This document shows, one piece after another, positions 9,004 through 19,575 of a stretch of 64,000 nt of DNA. This DNA is from Ichthyophis bannanicus (taxonomy: Eukaryota > Chordata > Amphibia > Gymnophiona > Ichthyophiidae): contig CM066035.1 of assembly GCA_033557465.1 (NCBI GenBank), positions 902,627,309-902,691,308 on the forward strand. Direction: 5' to 3'. Position 1 is the stretch's first letter; every line of letters begins with the position of its first letter. The notes under the pieces were generated by a model. It did not search any database and had not been told where the DNA came from. It saw only the letters and a program-made list of their open reading frames with translations. The translations under genes and the position numbers were made by a program.

Positions 9004-10790
9004 ATGGCTGCCAGCGGGTTAAAAAAATGTGATCGGTGCAAGAAACGTATGTCTCTCACCGACACACATGACGGCTGCCTCCGATGCATCGGGCCCGACC
9101 ATGACCCGCTGGTCTGTGGCCTGCGCGGCAAAATTTAGTCGAAGGCACTTCGAAGCCGTCAGCATCAACATGAAAGAATTTTTTCAGAGTCCGCGTCCGG
9201 CCGGGCCCGGACTTCGTCAGAGGCCTCGACGTCTCGGGAGTCTAACCCTGAGCGCCGTCGTGGTTCCTCTGAGAGGGGGTCTCCCACCCGGGAGCACAAA
9301 AGGAAGAAGAAGCTTGTGAGGTCGGTGGAGGCCCCTGGGTCCTCAAGGGCCAGGTTGCGTAGCCCTGACCGCCGCCCTGGGCTCTCGGAGTCGGAGAGGC
9401 CGTCCAAACTACCTCGCATGGAGCCGGAGTCCCCGAGTCACGTAAGTTCTGTTGTCCTTGTGGACTCTCCTCTGGGAGAACCGACGTCAGGCCCGACGCT
9501 GTCGGGACCCGAGTCGGGGGCTGCTGAGTCTCCTGAGCTTGGACAGGCTGATGTCCTTGGAGAGCAGCTTGGCTGCCTTCATGGAACAGCAGCGGGTGCT
9601 GATCGCCGGTTTGACCTGTGCATCTGCCCCGACCACCGGGACCTCGACATCTTAATCGACTCCGGAGGCCGAGCCAATACTCGAGTTCATCAAGCCTCGA
9701 GTCTATCCTTGGTCAAGGTCCCCCTCGACCTCCCATGCGGGGCCGAGGTCATCGACACCGGTGCCCTCGGGGTGGGTGGCATCGAGGCCCACATGGCCAG
9801 AGCCGCTCGATGACTCCTTGGAGGAGTCAGCATGGGAGACGGAGGACGAGAAATCTCCGGACACCTTCTGGACCCGGTGCGTCCCTTCGGACTCCCCGGA
9901 GTCCGAACCTCGAAGAAGTTCCCCCCCCCCCCTCCCCCCGGAGGATACCCAGTTCTCGGACTTTGTGAGGGACATGGCCAAGGCTTTGGCATTCCCTGCG
10001 GACGCTGAGGAGGAGCCTCGAGCCGAGGAGCTCGATGCCCTCCAGTATGATTTTCCTCCAAAGGAAGCCTTTATTGTACCGGTTCCTCTGATGCTGGAAC
10101 AGCTGCTCTTCCATATGTGGGAGGCACCGTCCTCGGCGCCGGTTCTTAGCAAACGGGTCAATTCCATTTATCGAGTCCATAAGAGCCCTGGGTTCCAAAA
10201 GGCGCAGCTACCGCACAATTCCATGGTTGTGGAATCGGCCATGCACCGCCTGAAGAGTCAGAAGATGCACTCCTCGGTGCCCCCCGGCCGGGAGGTCCGG
10301 AACCTGGATGCCCTTGGTAGAAAGTGCTTCCAGGGCTCTATGCTATCTTGCCATATCCAGACTTACCAGCTGTACTTGGGCATGTACCTAAGAGACCTGG
10401 CAAAGGAGATTGCCGGGTTCTCAGCTGGCCTCTCCGAGTAACCCTTGTAGAGGTTCAAGGCCTTGTTGTCAGGGATCCGAGAGTGCTTGAAGTTTATCTC
10501 TCAAGCAGGCTATGATGGCTTTGAGGCTTCGGCTCGGGTAGCCGCGGCCGGCATTGGTGCACGCCGTCAGGCCTGGCTACAGTCATTGGACCTGGAGTCA
10601 TGGGTGCAGGACAAGTTGGTTGATGTCCCGTGCCGAGGTGACAACCTATTCGGTAAGTCCATGACTGAAAAGGCTGCAGAAATCGAGACTGAGACTCTCA
10701 CCAGGACAAGGCTGTCCAGAAAGACTTCTGCCCCTTCTCAAAAAAAGAAGGGCTCGGGAAAGAAGCCTTTTTCCCGAGGAAGGGTGCTGC
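9004..10790 (+). pseudogene. gag: DIRS Gag, family B (B1), frameshifted
   Basis: The frame opens with MAASGLKKCDRCKKRMSLTD (CxxC...CxxC then IGPDHD) and stops at 9138. The acidic/proline middle continues in other frames (9316-9813, then 9761-10441). The core LPHNSMVVESAM is at about 10210-10250. A stop follows at 10439-10441, and the C-terminal part continues from 10463. The basic tail GKKPF near 10760 has lost one base relative to B5, so it runs directly into the pol frame. The product would not be whole. Confidence 0.75.
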
Positions 10791-12080
10791 CTACAAATCC
10801 TACCCTCAGTATTAGGCCTCTCCAGCTCCCCAACAGGGCCAGCAGGCCAAGGGGCAGGGGCATGGGTCCCGTAGGCAGAAGACCCCCAAGCCGCCAGCTC
10901 CGGCTCCTGCACAGCAGGGAGCGGGGTTTTGACTCCCACAGCATAGCCTCTTCTCCGCCGGTGGCTCCACTCAGCACAGGAGGTTGGCTGACCCTGTACG
11001 CCTACAGGTGGCCAGCCATCACAGGGGCTACCTGGGTACTGAGCATAGTCCAAAAGGGCTACATGCTCCACTTCCACCAGCTACCCCCCTCCTACTTTCC
11101 AGGAGAGCCTCCAAGACTCCCTCTACACAGGAACCTCCTCCTTCAGGAGTTGGCAAGTCTTCTAAAGGAACAGGCGGTGGAACCGGTGCCTCACCACCTG
11201 GAAGGGCAAGGCTTCTACTCCAGGTACTTCCTGGTACCAAAGAGAACAGGAGGCCTCAGACCTATTCTAGACTTGCAAAATCTGAACAAGTTTCTGGAGC
11301 GGGAAAAGTTCAAGATGCTTACCCTTGGGATACTGCTGCCCTACCTCCAGCAGGGAGACTGGCTATGCTCCTTAGACCTAAAGGATGCTTATAGTCATAT
11401 CCTCATTCATCCAGACCACAGACAATATCTCAGATTTGTGGTGGGAGGAAACCATTTTCAGTACAGGGTACTTCCCTTTGGCCTAACCTCTGCCCCCAGG
11501 GTTTTCACCAAATGCCTGGCGGTGGTGGCGGCTTATCTCAGGAATCAGGGAATTTCTGTCTTCCCATACCTGGACGACTGGCTCATCAGGGGCCAGTCTC
11601 TCCAGGAGGCCCGACAAGCCACTCTGCACTGTCTCTCTTCTTCAGCATCTGGCCTTTGTCATAAACTACGCAAAGTCCACTTTGCTCCCCTCTCAGAACC
11701 TAGAGTTTATAGGGGCAAGCTTAGACACCCTTCAGGCAAGAGCTTACTTGCCCGAAGACAGGGCCCACAGACTGATAGACTTGGCCAACCAGTTCCAAAG
11801 CAAGTCTCATGTCTCCGCCAGGCACTACCTGCGGCTCCTGGGCCACATGGCATCCATGGTACATGTGACTCCAAATGCCCATCTGCACATGCGGGCTGCT
11901 CAATGGTGCCTCAGAGATCACTGGACGCAGGCCATAGGCGACCTCCGAGACAGAGTAAAGGTGTCCAAACCACTTTTGGACTCCTTACAGTAGTGGCTAC
12001 ATCTCCCAAATCTTCTCGGGGGGAGGGGTACCCTTTCAGGCTCCAGCACACACAAGGATGCTGACGACCGATGCTTCCTT
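10790..12080 (+). pseudogene. pol: DIRS pol, RT portion (B1)
   Basis: The RT motifs are clear: YFLVPKRTGGLRPILDL, SLDLKDAY, LPFGL and the catalytic YLDDWL at about 11567-11584. The frame is fused upstream to the gag tail (one open frame, 10463-12064). A frameshift near 11640 moves the true sequence to the frame 11682-11993 (EFIGASLDTLQARAYL...HMRAAQWCL), which ends at a stop. The copy ends inside RNase H. The enzyme would be reverse transcriptase for the element's RNA. This copy is defective. Confidence 0.82.
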
Positions 12081-12646
12081 AAAGGGCTGAAAAGTGTTAT
12101 TTTTTGAAAAAATGTCATGATTTTGGTCCAAAGGTATCTGGCAACCCTAAAATTAAGTAATATTTATTTGAACATACAAATAGTCTGAACAACACCTGTA
12201 GCCACATAATTGTCTTTAAAATGTCATTAATGCAGTTAATTTAATGTTGTTTAACAAAATCAAAGAAGCCAATGTTGTTTGCTTCTCTTTCGGCTCATGA
12301 GCTCCCTGCTGACCCCTAATATAATGTTCCCTCCTCTCCTGATTGTACACATGACTAGCAGCCTCAGTTGTCATCTTTACACACCTCTCTATGGACTAAG
12401 TGTGTGATGGCTAGTCTGGAACCACTCGTTATTCCACTTTCCAGGTCATTTATGAATATGTCAAAAAGCAGCGGACCCAGCACAGATCCCTGGGGTACAC
12501 CACTATTCACCTTTCTCCATTGGGAAAATTGGCCATTTAGCCCTACCCTCTGCTTTCTATCTTTTAACCAGTTCTTCCTTACCTCTTCACACTGTTCGTT
12601 CAACAATTGCAGCTGGAAAAGCCTGGGACCTTGTGTCCAATTACTA
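12081..12646. other. Spacer between B1 and C1
   Basis: Bases 12081-12400 hold nothing I recognise. A CR1 scrap lies at 12415-12572. The last 70 bases before C1 are unassigned. Confidence 0.5.
12415..12572 (-). mobile_element. CR1 LINE fragment (RT domain)
   Basis: The minus strand encodes [19 protein letters not shown] and then [18 protein letters not shown], nearly the same as the RT of the CR1 at 53345-53500. Both ends are missing, so this is an internal fragment. It has no 3' UTR, so it is unlikely to be a simple 5'-truncated insertion. Confidence 0.8.
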
Positions 12647-12780
12647 TTCCTTAGCGTCCCTTCAGTCTAGTCCCAGAACATCTAGGTTGTGCTCCTCTTC
12701 CAGCAGCTTGGAGACTGAGAAACGTCATTCTTTTGATGACACTGTTATAAGGACACAGGCACCGCCTCCTCACTCCAGTT
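12647..12780 (+). repeat. C1 left inverted terminal repeat
   Basis: It starts ttccttagcgtccc, pairs inversely with 18823-18970 and contains cagcagcttggagactgag. The exact start is taken from the ICR, where ggacgctaaggaa meets ggttaaattagac. Confidence 0.85.
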
Positions 12781-12808
12781 ATCTCAGTCTCCAAGCAGCT
12801 GGAGGTTG

Positions 12809-12832
12809 GTGAGCCTGGAGCTCCAGGCTCAC
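12809..12832. repeat. Perfect 24-bp palindrome in the C1 leader
   Basis: Each 12-base arm reads gtgagcctggag and meets its complement without a spacer. It lies just inside the left ITR, so it could fold in the element RNA. C3 has only a weak equivalent near 58470. Confidence 0.8.
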
Positions 12833-13010
12833 TAGAGCAGCAATTAAGGACAGTTAGTTTTTTCTTAGTTTTTGTTGGTTTAGGTGTGTGTTGGTTATAG
12901 AAAAAGGGTTTATTGTTATTTTAAGTTAAGGTTTAGTGTGTGAAGTGGCTGCACCTTTAAGACTTTGACTGCTAGAGAGCTCTCTCTCTCCTTCCCCCCC
13001 CCCCCTTTTT

Positions 13011-13062
13011 CCTACTCCCCTTCATCTCTGTGATTTCCTACTCCCCTTCATCTCTGTGATTG
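13011..13062. repeat. Short tandem duplication in the C1 leader
   Basis: A unit of about 26 bases, cctactccccttcatctctg plus tgattt, occurs twice in a row. It lies in the untranslated leader upstream of gag and has no evident role. Confidence 0.75.
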
Positions 13063-13686
13063 CTCGGGGCTGGATACAGGGGTAAGGGCAGCAGACTCCG
13101 GTTACCAGCCCAGCAGTTTTGGGGTCTGAGCAACCGAGATCGAAGGCATCCCGAGCGCAGCACAGAAGTCTTGCCTGTAAGCGCTCGGGTGCTGGGCCAG
13201 AGGACAGACGCTGCTGCCTTGTGGCAGGCTCGATCGGGGCCTCTGAATTTCGCTGGCGGGAAACAAGCCAGTGGAGGGCAGCCAGACGAACAGCGCGGTT
13301 CTGAGGATTGTGGCAGCCGGGAGAGCAATGGGGGGCTGTATCACAACCATAAGGTAAGAGTCCGATGCAGCTGAATACTTTAGCGGTGATTTCAGGACCA
13401 TAAGCAGCCGTTGAGCTCCAGTCGCGTGGTTTAACACGGGAACTGCTGGGAGCTGCAGTGGGGGAACAAGGCGCTTGATCTTGGCAGAGAAGCTTCGTTT
13501 TTGCTTGCTTTCTTCACCCTTTGGCTCAGTTGATCTTCTGCATCTTTTTGAAAGTGTAAAAAAAAAAAAAAACCGGCCCGTGACTTTGCGGCTTTGCAAG
13601 AAGTTCTTTAGTGTTCATCCTGCAGAGGGTGGTTAAAATTGAGCAGGGGTGTATCAGATTCTGGAGCTGCCCTCCTAGTAGAAACG

Positions 13687-15286
13687 ATGCCTGCAAAGAT
13701 TCTGTGTTTGCTTTGCGGTGTAAAAACGTCTGCAGTATCAGACACAGGGGTGTGTAGGAACTGCATTCACAGTTCTGTGGCAGAGGAGCAGGAGTTGGAG
13801 CCGGAGAAGGAGGATCTGAATCAGGGGTCTCATCCTTCCACCTCAGAGGAGCCGGAGCCCATAGCGGGGCCCTCGAGTGCTCCAGATGTTCCGTCGTCTC
13901 AGCCGGCCTTGGCAAAGGGGTTGTCTTCAATTTTTTCGGCAGAGTTTGTGGCTCTGATGCAGCAGTCGTTTGGCAGCAATCTCGCCTCCTGGTTCTCTTA
14001 GTTTAGGTGTAGGGGAAAAGAGGCCAGGGACTCCCTTAGCCATGGGGACAGCGGGAGTATTGGCCAAGAAAGCTAGGACAGACAAACAGGATCAGTCAGT
14101 GTTTTTGGAGGACCTGCACACGGAGGATGGTGAGCAGGACGTGGAGCTGGATGAGGAGTTAGAAGAGGGGGAGATCGCTGAACAGGAAGACCAGGCTCGA
14201 GTAGTCTGAATCTTTCGGAGAGAGGAGTTGTCCGCGCTTATTGCAGAGACACTTAAAGCGCGCAATATGCCGGCGACAGGGCCGGCGGAGGATGCTAGCT
14301 TGGAAGATCCGTTGTTACAAGCCTTTTGGAAGACACAGCGAGCGTTTCCCATGCACAGAGTGGTAAGAGAAATGATTCAGGATGAATGGGAGATGCGGCG
14401 GCTACCCTAAAGGGCGCTAGGGTTATGTCTCGGCTGTATCCGCTAGTGCAGTGGTCACCAACCTCCAGAGGGCCGCGGGCCGCACAGCCGACTTCCGGGA
14501 GCCTCGCCGGCCACACCCCCCTTCTCCCCGCCCCATTAGTAAAAGGATCCCTTCGTTTCAAGCAGAATAATATTTAAAGGAGGATGGGTACACTGTATCT
14601 TTAAGGTATTTGCGTGTTTTATGATAAAAACTGATGTGTGATTGTTTACTAGCAAATGTGTTTTTAGACTCTGCAGTGTAAATTCCTTGGCGGGCCGCAC
14701 CGGGGTAGAGCCTCGCGGGCCGCACGAAGGGACCTCGCGGGCCGCAGGTTGGTGACCCCTGCGCTAGTGGATCAAGATAAGGAACTGTTTAGATCGCCGT
14801 GAGTGGATGCTGCTGTGGCGGCGGTAACCAAAAATGTCGACCATTCCTGTAGAAGGTAGTGCAGCCCTCAAGGATCCTCAAGACAGGAAGCTAGAGGCCT
14901 TGTTAAAGCAAGTGTTTGAGGTTAATGCTCTGTCCATCCAAGCGTCCATCTGTGGGGCGTGGTTAGCAAAAGCCTGTCTGCGTTTGGCGCAGCGTGTCCA
15001 GGGTGAGCAGTCTCTTGAGGCAGCAGGTGAGGCAGCGCTTCTAGAGTCCGGTACTGCCTATCTAGCCGATGTTCATTATGACCTTATTCAAGGACTTTCG
15101 AACAGTATGGCTTCCGTGATAGCAGCGCGGAGATATCTTTGGCTGCGTAATTGGGCAGCAGATGCGTCTTCCAAAGCCAGATTAAGTAAGCTCCCATTTA
15201 AGGGGATGCTACTTTTTGGAGAAGATTTGGATAAATTAGTGAAAGATCTAGGGGAATCCAAAGGCGATAAGGCTTCCGGAAGATAA
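13687..15286 (+). pseudogene. gag: DIRS Gag, family C (C1), interrupted
   Basis: The ATG at 13687 starts MPAKILCLLCGVKTSAV, with a CxxC...CxxC pair similar in place to that of families A and B. Frame breaks occur near 13980 and 14210. A Glu-rich segment ending GEIAEQED is at 14130-14200. The core (MHRVVREMIQDEWE) is followed by a hAT MITE at 14449-14761. The C-terminal core resumes as IPVEGSAALKDPQDRKLEAL and runs to a stop at 15286. The pieces align well with C2 (28302) and C3 (59580). Confidence 0.75.
14449..14761. mobile_element. hAT-type MITE with 8-bp target duplication
   Basis: This 313-bp element starts cagtggtcaccaacct and ends ggttggtgacccctg, giving imperfect terminal inverted repeats. 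It is flanked by identical 8-base copies of cgctagtg (14441-14448 and 14762-14769). The 8-bp duplication and CAG...CTG ends are hAT hallmarks. It has no transposase, so it was moved in trans. Removing the insert plus one duplication restores the reading of the C1 gag around RLYPL, so it inserted after C1. Bases just inside each end are rich in gcgggccgc. Confidence 0.93.
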
Positions 15287-15435
15287 GCAGAAGCAGGGAA
15301 GGTTGCCGTTGGCGACGAGAATGCCTCAGAGGGACTTTCGTCGTTTTTGTTCCACAAGGTTTAGTCAGAGCCAAAGAGGGCATTTTCCCTATAGGAACCA
15401 GGGATTTTACGGATTTAGAGGAGCGGGCAGAGGTT

Positions 15436-17370
15436 TTGCTGCCTCCTCTTCGAGCCTCAGAAAGCCACAATGAAGTCAGGGGGGCCCAGGTAGAGTTGCC
15501 TGTAGGGGGTCGGTTACAAGACTTTTACCCTGCCTGGGTCCAAATAACCTCGGATCGCTGGGTACTGGAGGTGATTCGAGAAGGCTATGCTTTAGATTTT
15601 CAGAGGCCGGTGACCGATGCGTTCGTTCAGTCCCCAGGCGGGGCGCTTCCGAAATGTCGGGCGATCAAGGCAACATTAGAGAGACTGTTAGCTCTCAAGG
15701 CGGTGGTACCGGTTTCTCCAGAACAATGCGGTATCGGTCGATACTCCATTTATTTCGTAGTGCCGAAAAAGGAGGGGTCTTATCGGCCGATTCTGGATCT
15801 AAAAAGGGTGAATCGGTGCCTCCGGGTGTCCCATTTTCGTATGGAAATGCTAAGGTCGGTAATTGTCGCGGTCAGAAGAGATGAGTTTCCCACGTCCCTG
15901 GATCTGTCAGAAGCGTACTTGCACATTCTGATCCAGCCAGACCATCAAAGGTTCTTTCGGTTTGCAGTTCCGATGGGTCATTTCCAATTTCGGGCGTTGC
16001 CGTTCAGGCTGGCCACGGTGCCTCATACGTTTACCAAAGTTATGGTAGTGGTAGCGGCGGCACTGAGAAAGGAAGGGGTGCTCGTTCACCCGTATCTGGA
16101 CGACTGGCTAATTCGAGCAAAGTCAAGAGCAGAGAGCGAAGAGGCTACGGCAAGAGTGCTCGACCGCTTACGGAGTTTAGGTTGGGTGGTCAATATGAAT
16201 AAGAGCAGTTTGAGGCCAGCTCAGACTCTGGAATATCTAGGGGCACGGTTCGATACAGCGGAGGGCAAGGTGTTTCTGCCGCAGCATCGAGCGCTCGGAT
16301 TGAGAAAATTGATTCGGCAATTTCTGCGCATGTCACATCCAACAGCGTGGCATTACTTGCAGGTTCTAGGAATGATGGCGGCGACACTCGATTTGGTGCC
16401 CTGGGCGAGAGCTCATATGAGGCCGTTACAAGGAGCATTACTTTGCAGGTGGTCTCACCAGGACGATCCGCTGTTCCGGAGGTTGCACTGTCCGGAAGCG
16501 ACGCAAGTGGCGTTGCAGTGGTGGTTGCTTCTGGAATCTCTGAACACAGGCATGTCCTTGGAGGCGCCGGAATGGCTTCCCCTGACTACGGATGCAAATC
16601 TGGTAGGGTGGGGAGCGCACTTTCAAGGAAGGTTCGCGCAAAGAGAGTGGACCGAACAGGAAAAGGTGTGGTCAATCAACAGGTTAGAGTTGCGTGCGGT
16701 GCTACAGGCGCTGGTGAAGTTTCAGCCGTTTCTGCAGGGCAGACCGATCCGGGTGTTTTCTGACAATGCGACCGCAGTGGCCTACATCAACAGGCAGGGG
16801 GGCACCAGCAGTGCTTCCTTGGAGGCCGAGGCAGAACAGTTGTTCGAATGGGTCGAGCAGAACCTTCCGGCTCTATCGGCAGCGCACGTGGCAGGAGTGG
16901 ACAATGTGGAAGCCTATTTTTTGAGTCGCGTAAAGGTAGATCTAGGAGAGTGGTCGCTCCATCCCGAGGTGTACGAGATGGTGGTGCGGCGCTGGGGGTC
17001 GCCAGTTATGGATCTCATGGCGACCTTTCTGTCAGCGAAGGTCACTCGATTCTTCAGAAGGAAGGAGAGAATGTCGGAGGGTCTGGATGCGCTCATACAG
17101 CATTGGCCAGTAGAGCATCTTTTGTATGTGTTTCCTCCGTGGGTGTTGATAGGTCGCGTGGTACAGCGCATCGAGCGGCACAGAGGATTCGCGATTTTGA
17201 TCGCTCCAGATTGGCCCCGGAGGCCTTGGTATGCGGATCTGAGGAGGTTGGTAGTGGACAAGCCTTGGTGTCTACCAGTCAGGAAGGATCTGTTGTCACA
17301 GGGTCCATTATTAATGCCCCAAGTGGATCGGTTCTCGCTTACGGCTTGGCTCTTGAGAGGGCAAGGTTAA
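15436..17370 (+). CDS. pol: DIRS pol: RT, RNase H and methyltransferase-like (C1)
   Basis: This is an uninterrupted 644-codon frame. RT motifs: SLDLSEAY around residue 155 and YLDDWL at 220-225. RNase H motifs: LTTDA at 383-387, LELR at 417-420 and FSDN at 441-444. The usual fourth acidic site reads NVEAYFLSR at about 490-498, where relatives have NVQADYLSR. A Dam-like methyltransferase region lies at about 524-600 and includes MDLMAT, FPPW and APDWPRRPW. LPFGLA has become LPFRLA (189-194). The protein would copy element RNA to DNA. It is unusually well preserved, but these substitutions make activity doubtful. The true start is unclear; the frame begins after the gag stop. Confidence 0.85.
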   Translation: MLPPLRASESHNEVRGAQVELPVGGRLQDFYPAWVQITSDRWVLEVIREGYALDFQRPVTDAFVQSPGGALPKCRAIKATLERLLALKAVVPVSPEQCGIGRYSIYFVVPKKEGSYRPILDLKRVNRCLRVSHFRMEMLRSVIVAVRRDEFPTSLDLSEAYLHILIQPDHQRFFRFAVPMGHFQFRALPFRLATVPHTFTKVMVVVAAALRKEGVLVHPYLDDWLIRAKSRAESEEATARVLDRLRSLGWVVNMNKSSLRPAQTLEYLGARFDTAEGKVFLPQHRALGLRKLIRQFLRMSHPTAWHYLQVLGMMAATLDLVPWARAHMRPLQGALLCRWSHQDDPLFRRLHCPEATQVALQWWLLLESLNTGMSLEAPEWLPLTTDANLVGWGAHFQGRFAQREWTEQEKVWSINRLELRAVLQALVKFQPFLQGRPIRVFSDNATAVAYINRQGGTSSASLEAEAEQLFEWVEQNLPALSAAHVAGVDNVEAYFLSRVKVDLGEWSLHPEVYEMVVRRWGSPVMDLMATFLSAKVTRFFRRKERMSEGLDALIQHWPVEHLLYVFPPWVLIGRVVQRIERHRGFAILIAPDWPRRPWYADLRRLVVDKPWCLPVRKDLLSQGPLLMPQVDRFSLTAWLLRGQG

Positions 17371-18388
17371 GGGCTAAAGGATACTCGGCAGCGGTGATTT
17401 CTACCTTGTTAGGGGCTAGAAGGAGGTCAACGTCATTGGCGTACATTCGTGTTTGGTGCATTTTCGAGGCCTGGTGTGTCAGCAGACATTGCGAAGCATT
17501 ACGGGCGTCGATACCACAAGTGTTGGCGTTCTTGCAAGATGGTTTTCAAAAAGGTTTGGCAGCCGCGTCCTTAAGAGTGCAGCTGGTAGCGCTATCCTGT
17601 TATAGAGGGAAGATCAAGGGGCAGGCGCTGGGCGCACATCCGGACATTAAGAGATTTTTAAGGGCGGTACTGCTGTTGAGACCTCTGTGTAGACAGGTCG
17701 TTCCTCAATGGGATCTGCAGTTGGTGTTGGTGCGTTGGGGCGATTGCCGTTTGAACCGATGGGTACAGCGTCCTTGAAAGATCTTACGTGGAAAGTGGCT
17801 TTTCTAGTGGCGATTGAGTCAGCTAGGCAGATTTCAGAGTTACAGGCCTTATCTTGTAAAGAGCCCTTCCTATCCTTTTTCGAGTCTAAGGTGGTTTTAT
17901 GACCGGTACCATCCTTTTTGCCAAAAGTAGTTTCTCCTTTTCATGTAAATCAAGTAGTTTCGTTGCCAGTGTTCTGAAGAACTTCGGGGGACTCGTTGGC
18001 GGGGCAATTGCATCTTTTAGATGTTCGTCGGGCCTTAAAGAAGTATATTCAGAGAACGGCGGAGTTCCGAAAGTCGGACAGGTTATTTGTGCTGTTCGGA
18101 GGTCCTAGGAAAGGAGAAGCAGCGTCTAAAGCGTCTATTGCCAGGTGGATTAAGGAGGCAATAGGGTCTGCTTATCTGCTAAAGGTGAAGATGGCACCAG
18201 AAGGCTTGAGAGCGCATTCCACTAGAGCGCAGGCGGCGTCTTGGGCTAAATGCACATTTGTACCAGCAGCGGAGATTTGTAGGGCGGCGAAGTGGTCGTC
18301 CTTAAATTCCTTTGTCAAACATTACCGCCTGATGTTCAAGCGAGTGCGGATACCTGTTTTGGATTGGCGGTGCTTCAGGCTGGTCTGA
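17290..18388 (+). pseudogene. DIRS tyrosine recombinase (C1), frameshifted
   Basis: The frame overlaps the end of pol and reads LAYGLALERARLRAKGYSAA. It shifts near 17750 (continuing as FEPMGTASLKDLTWKVAFLV at 17750-17902) and again near 17900-17996. The catalytic set is visible in pieces: Arg in ESARQISEL, His and Arg in AHSTR, and Tyr in VKHYRL (about 18320). DIRS YRs integrate the circular DNA in place of a DDE integrase. At least two frameshifts make this copy inactive. Confidence 0.78.
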
Positions 18389-18423
18389 CAGGTCCCGCCC
18401 GTTGAGTTCTTTCACTGCTCTGT

Positions 18424-18527
18424 TACATCCCCAGATATTCCAGGACTAGACTGGAGGGACGCTAAGGAAGGTTAAATTAGACTTACCTGCTAATTGTTGT
18501 TCCTTAAGGAACTCCAGTCTAGTCCCG
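18424..18527. repeat. C1 internal complementary region
   Basis: The left half is the reverse complement of the C1 start and the right half of the C1 end. They join near 18469, where cgctaaggaa meets ggttaaattagac. It includes ttccttaaggaa, part of a palindrome also present at the 3' end. Confidence 0.85.
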
Positions 18528-18822
18528 GATCCCTCCCGCGGTGGTTTGGGTACTGGAGCCAGAAGCAGATGGGATCCACAGGTAAGAGAAAATAATTAAG
18601 CTGTGGGGGTTTCCGGTTCTTCTAGGGAAGGTATCAGTAGGAGCTTAGCGGAAGGTCTGTTCCCTTTGGGGAGGGAGAGCAAGGACCTCTGCAGTTTGGT
18701 ATCAAAGACCATATTAAAAAAAAATACTACTAATAATAATATTTTTTCTTAGTTGCAGTTTACTGTTGTTAATAAATGATTGCTACTTAATTGTTGCTCC
18801 GGTGAGTCTACTTTGTCAATAG

Positions 18823-18989
18823 GTTACTGGAGTGAGGAGGCGGTGCCTGTGTCCTTATACCAGTGTCATTAAAAGAATGACGTTTCTCAGTGTCCAAGCT
18901 GCTGGAAGAGGAGCACAACCCAGATGTTCCGGGACTAGACTGGAGTTCCTTAAGGAACAACAATTAGCAGGTAAGTCTAATTTAACCTT
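18823..18989 (+). repeat. C1 right inverted terminal repeat
   Basis: It is the inverted partner of 12647-12780. Beyond the match lies an extension holding gttccttaaggaac, a perfect 14-bp palindrome, then attagcaggtaagtctaa. The element ends near taatttaacc at 18988. Confidence 0.85.
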
Positions 18990-19121
18990 CCATTTCGTTC
19001 CTCCAGTCCAGTTCCGGCACCTTTGGGTAGTCACCCTCCTCTAGCAGCTTGGAGACTGAGCATGTCATACCTTTCATGACGTTCCCCTAGATATACAGCT
19101 GGTTACACCCCCAGCCTCTAG
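18990..19121 (+). repeat. C2 left inverted terminal repeat
   Basis: It begins ttccatttcgttcctcc directly after the last base of C1. It pairs inversely with 32775-32938, sharing ctagcagcttggagactgag and the catgac block. The start agrees with the C2 ICR at 32308. Confidence 0.82.
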
Positions 19122-19200
19122 TATCTGTCTTCAAGCAGCTGCGTTCGGCAGGAGACCAGGTATCAGGAGCCTCTGGTTGTGTCCGCAATGGATAGCAGGG

Positions 19201-19365
19201 ATCTCCAGGAACAAGCAGGAATGAGTCTTCACATATGGGTATCGTCGGTACCAACGGAGCCTGCGCGGGAACGCTCCCCAGCGTCCAGTAAGAAAGCTTT
19301 TGGGAGCATCCCACAGCGCCTGCGCGCTGCCTTCCCGCCTTTCCCAACCGCCTCTCTCCAGTTCT
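19201..19365 (+). repeat. A2 left inverted terminal repeat
   Basis: It is the inverted partner of 25080-25242 and is very similar to the A1 left ITR. Confidence 0.87.
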
Positions 19366-19575
19366 TCTTTTCCGCGGAGCCAGCAGGTCGTGTTCCTGTC
19401 ACCGCAGAAGAAGTTCTTTATTTTTTTCTTTATTTTTCTGTGTCGCGTCTGCCTTCTTCGACGTCAGACCGGTACCGCCGGTCTTTTCTTTTCTTTCTTT
19501 TTTAAAAAAAAAAACTATTCTGTACTTCAACTGTGCATTTTCAGTTGGGCCTTAGGCCTGAATATTTTTCTCCTC

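Larger units (their letters stand above)
8613..12080 (+). mobile_element. DIRS-type retrotransposon, family B copy 1 (B1), 3'-truncated
   Basis: The element starts with the family B terminus ttctccaggaccaagtagg and contains gag and the RT part of pol. It stops abruptly at about 12080, just after the first RNase H motif (LTTDASL). The rest of RNase H, the methyltransferase, YR, ICR and right ITR are missing. The sequence that follows is unrelated to any other copy in the window. The truncation is therefore a deletion or rearrangement and not an assembly of known parts. Confidence 0.85.
12647..18989 (+). mobile_element. DIRS-type retrotransposon, family C copy 1 (C1)
   Basis: This is a complete element of about 6.3 kb with ITRs at 12647-12780 and 18823-18989, an ICR at 18424-18527, gag, an unbroken pol frame and a frameshifted YR. 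Its 3' end touches the 5' end of C2 without a spacer. A 313-bp hAT MITE sits in gag. Three sequence features separate family C from A and B: different ITRs, a gag rich in Glu, and a YR with HSTR instead of HxVR. Confidence 0.9.

Noticed and set aside
9690..10198. Minus-strand frames of 123-154 codons across the B1 gag
   Set aside because: They are GC-rich antisense shadows of the low-complexity gag with no recognisable domains.
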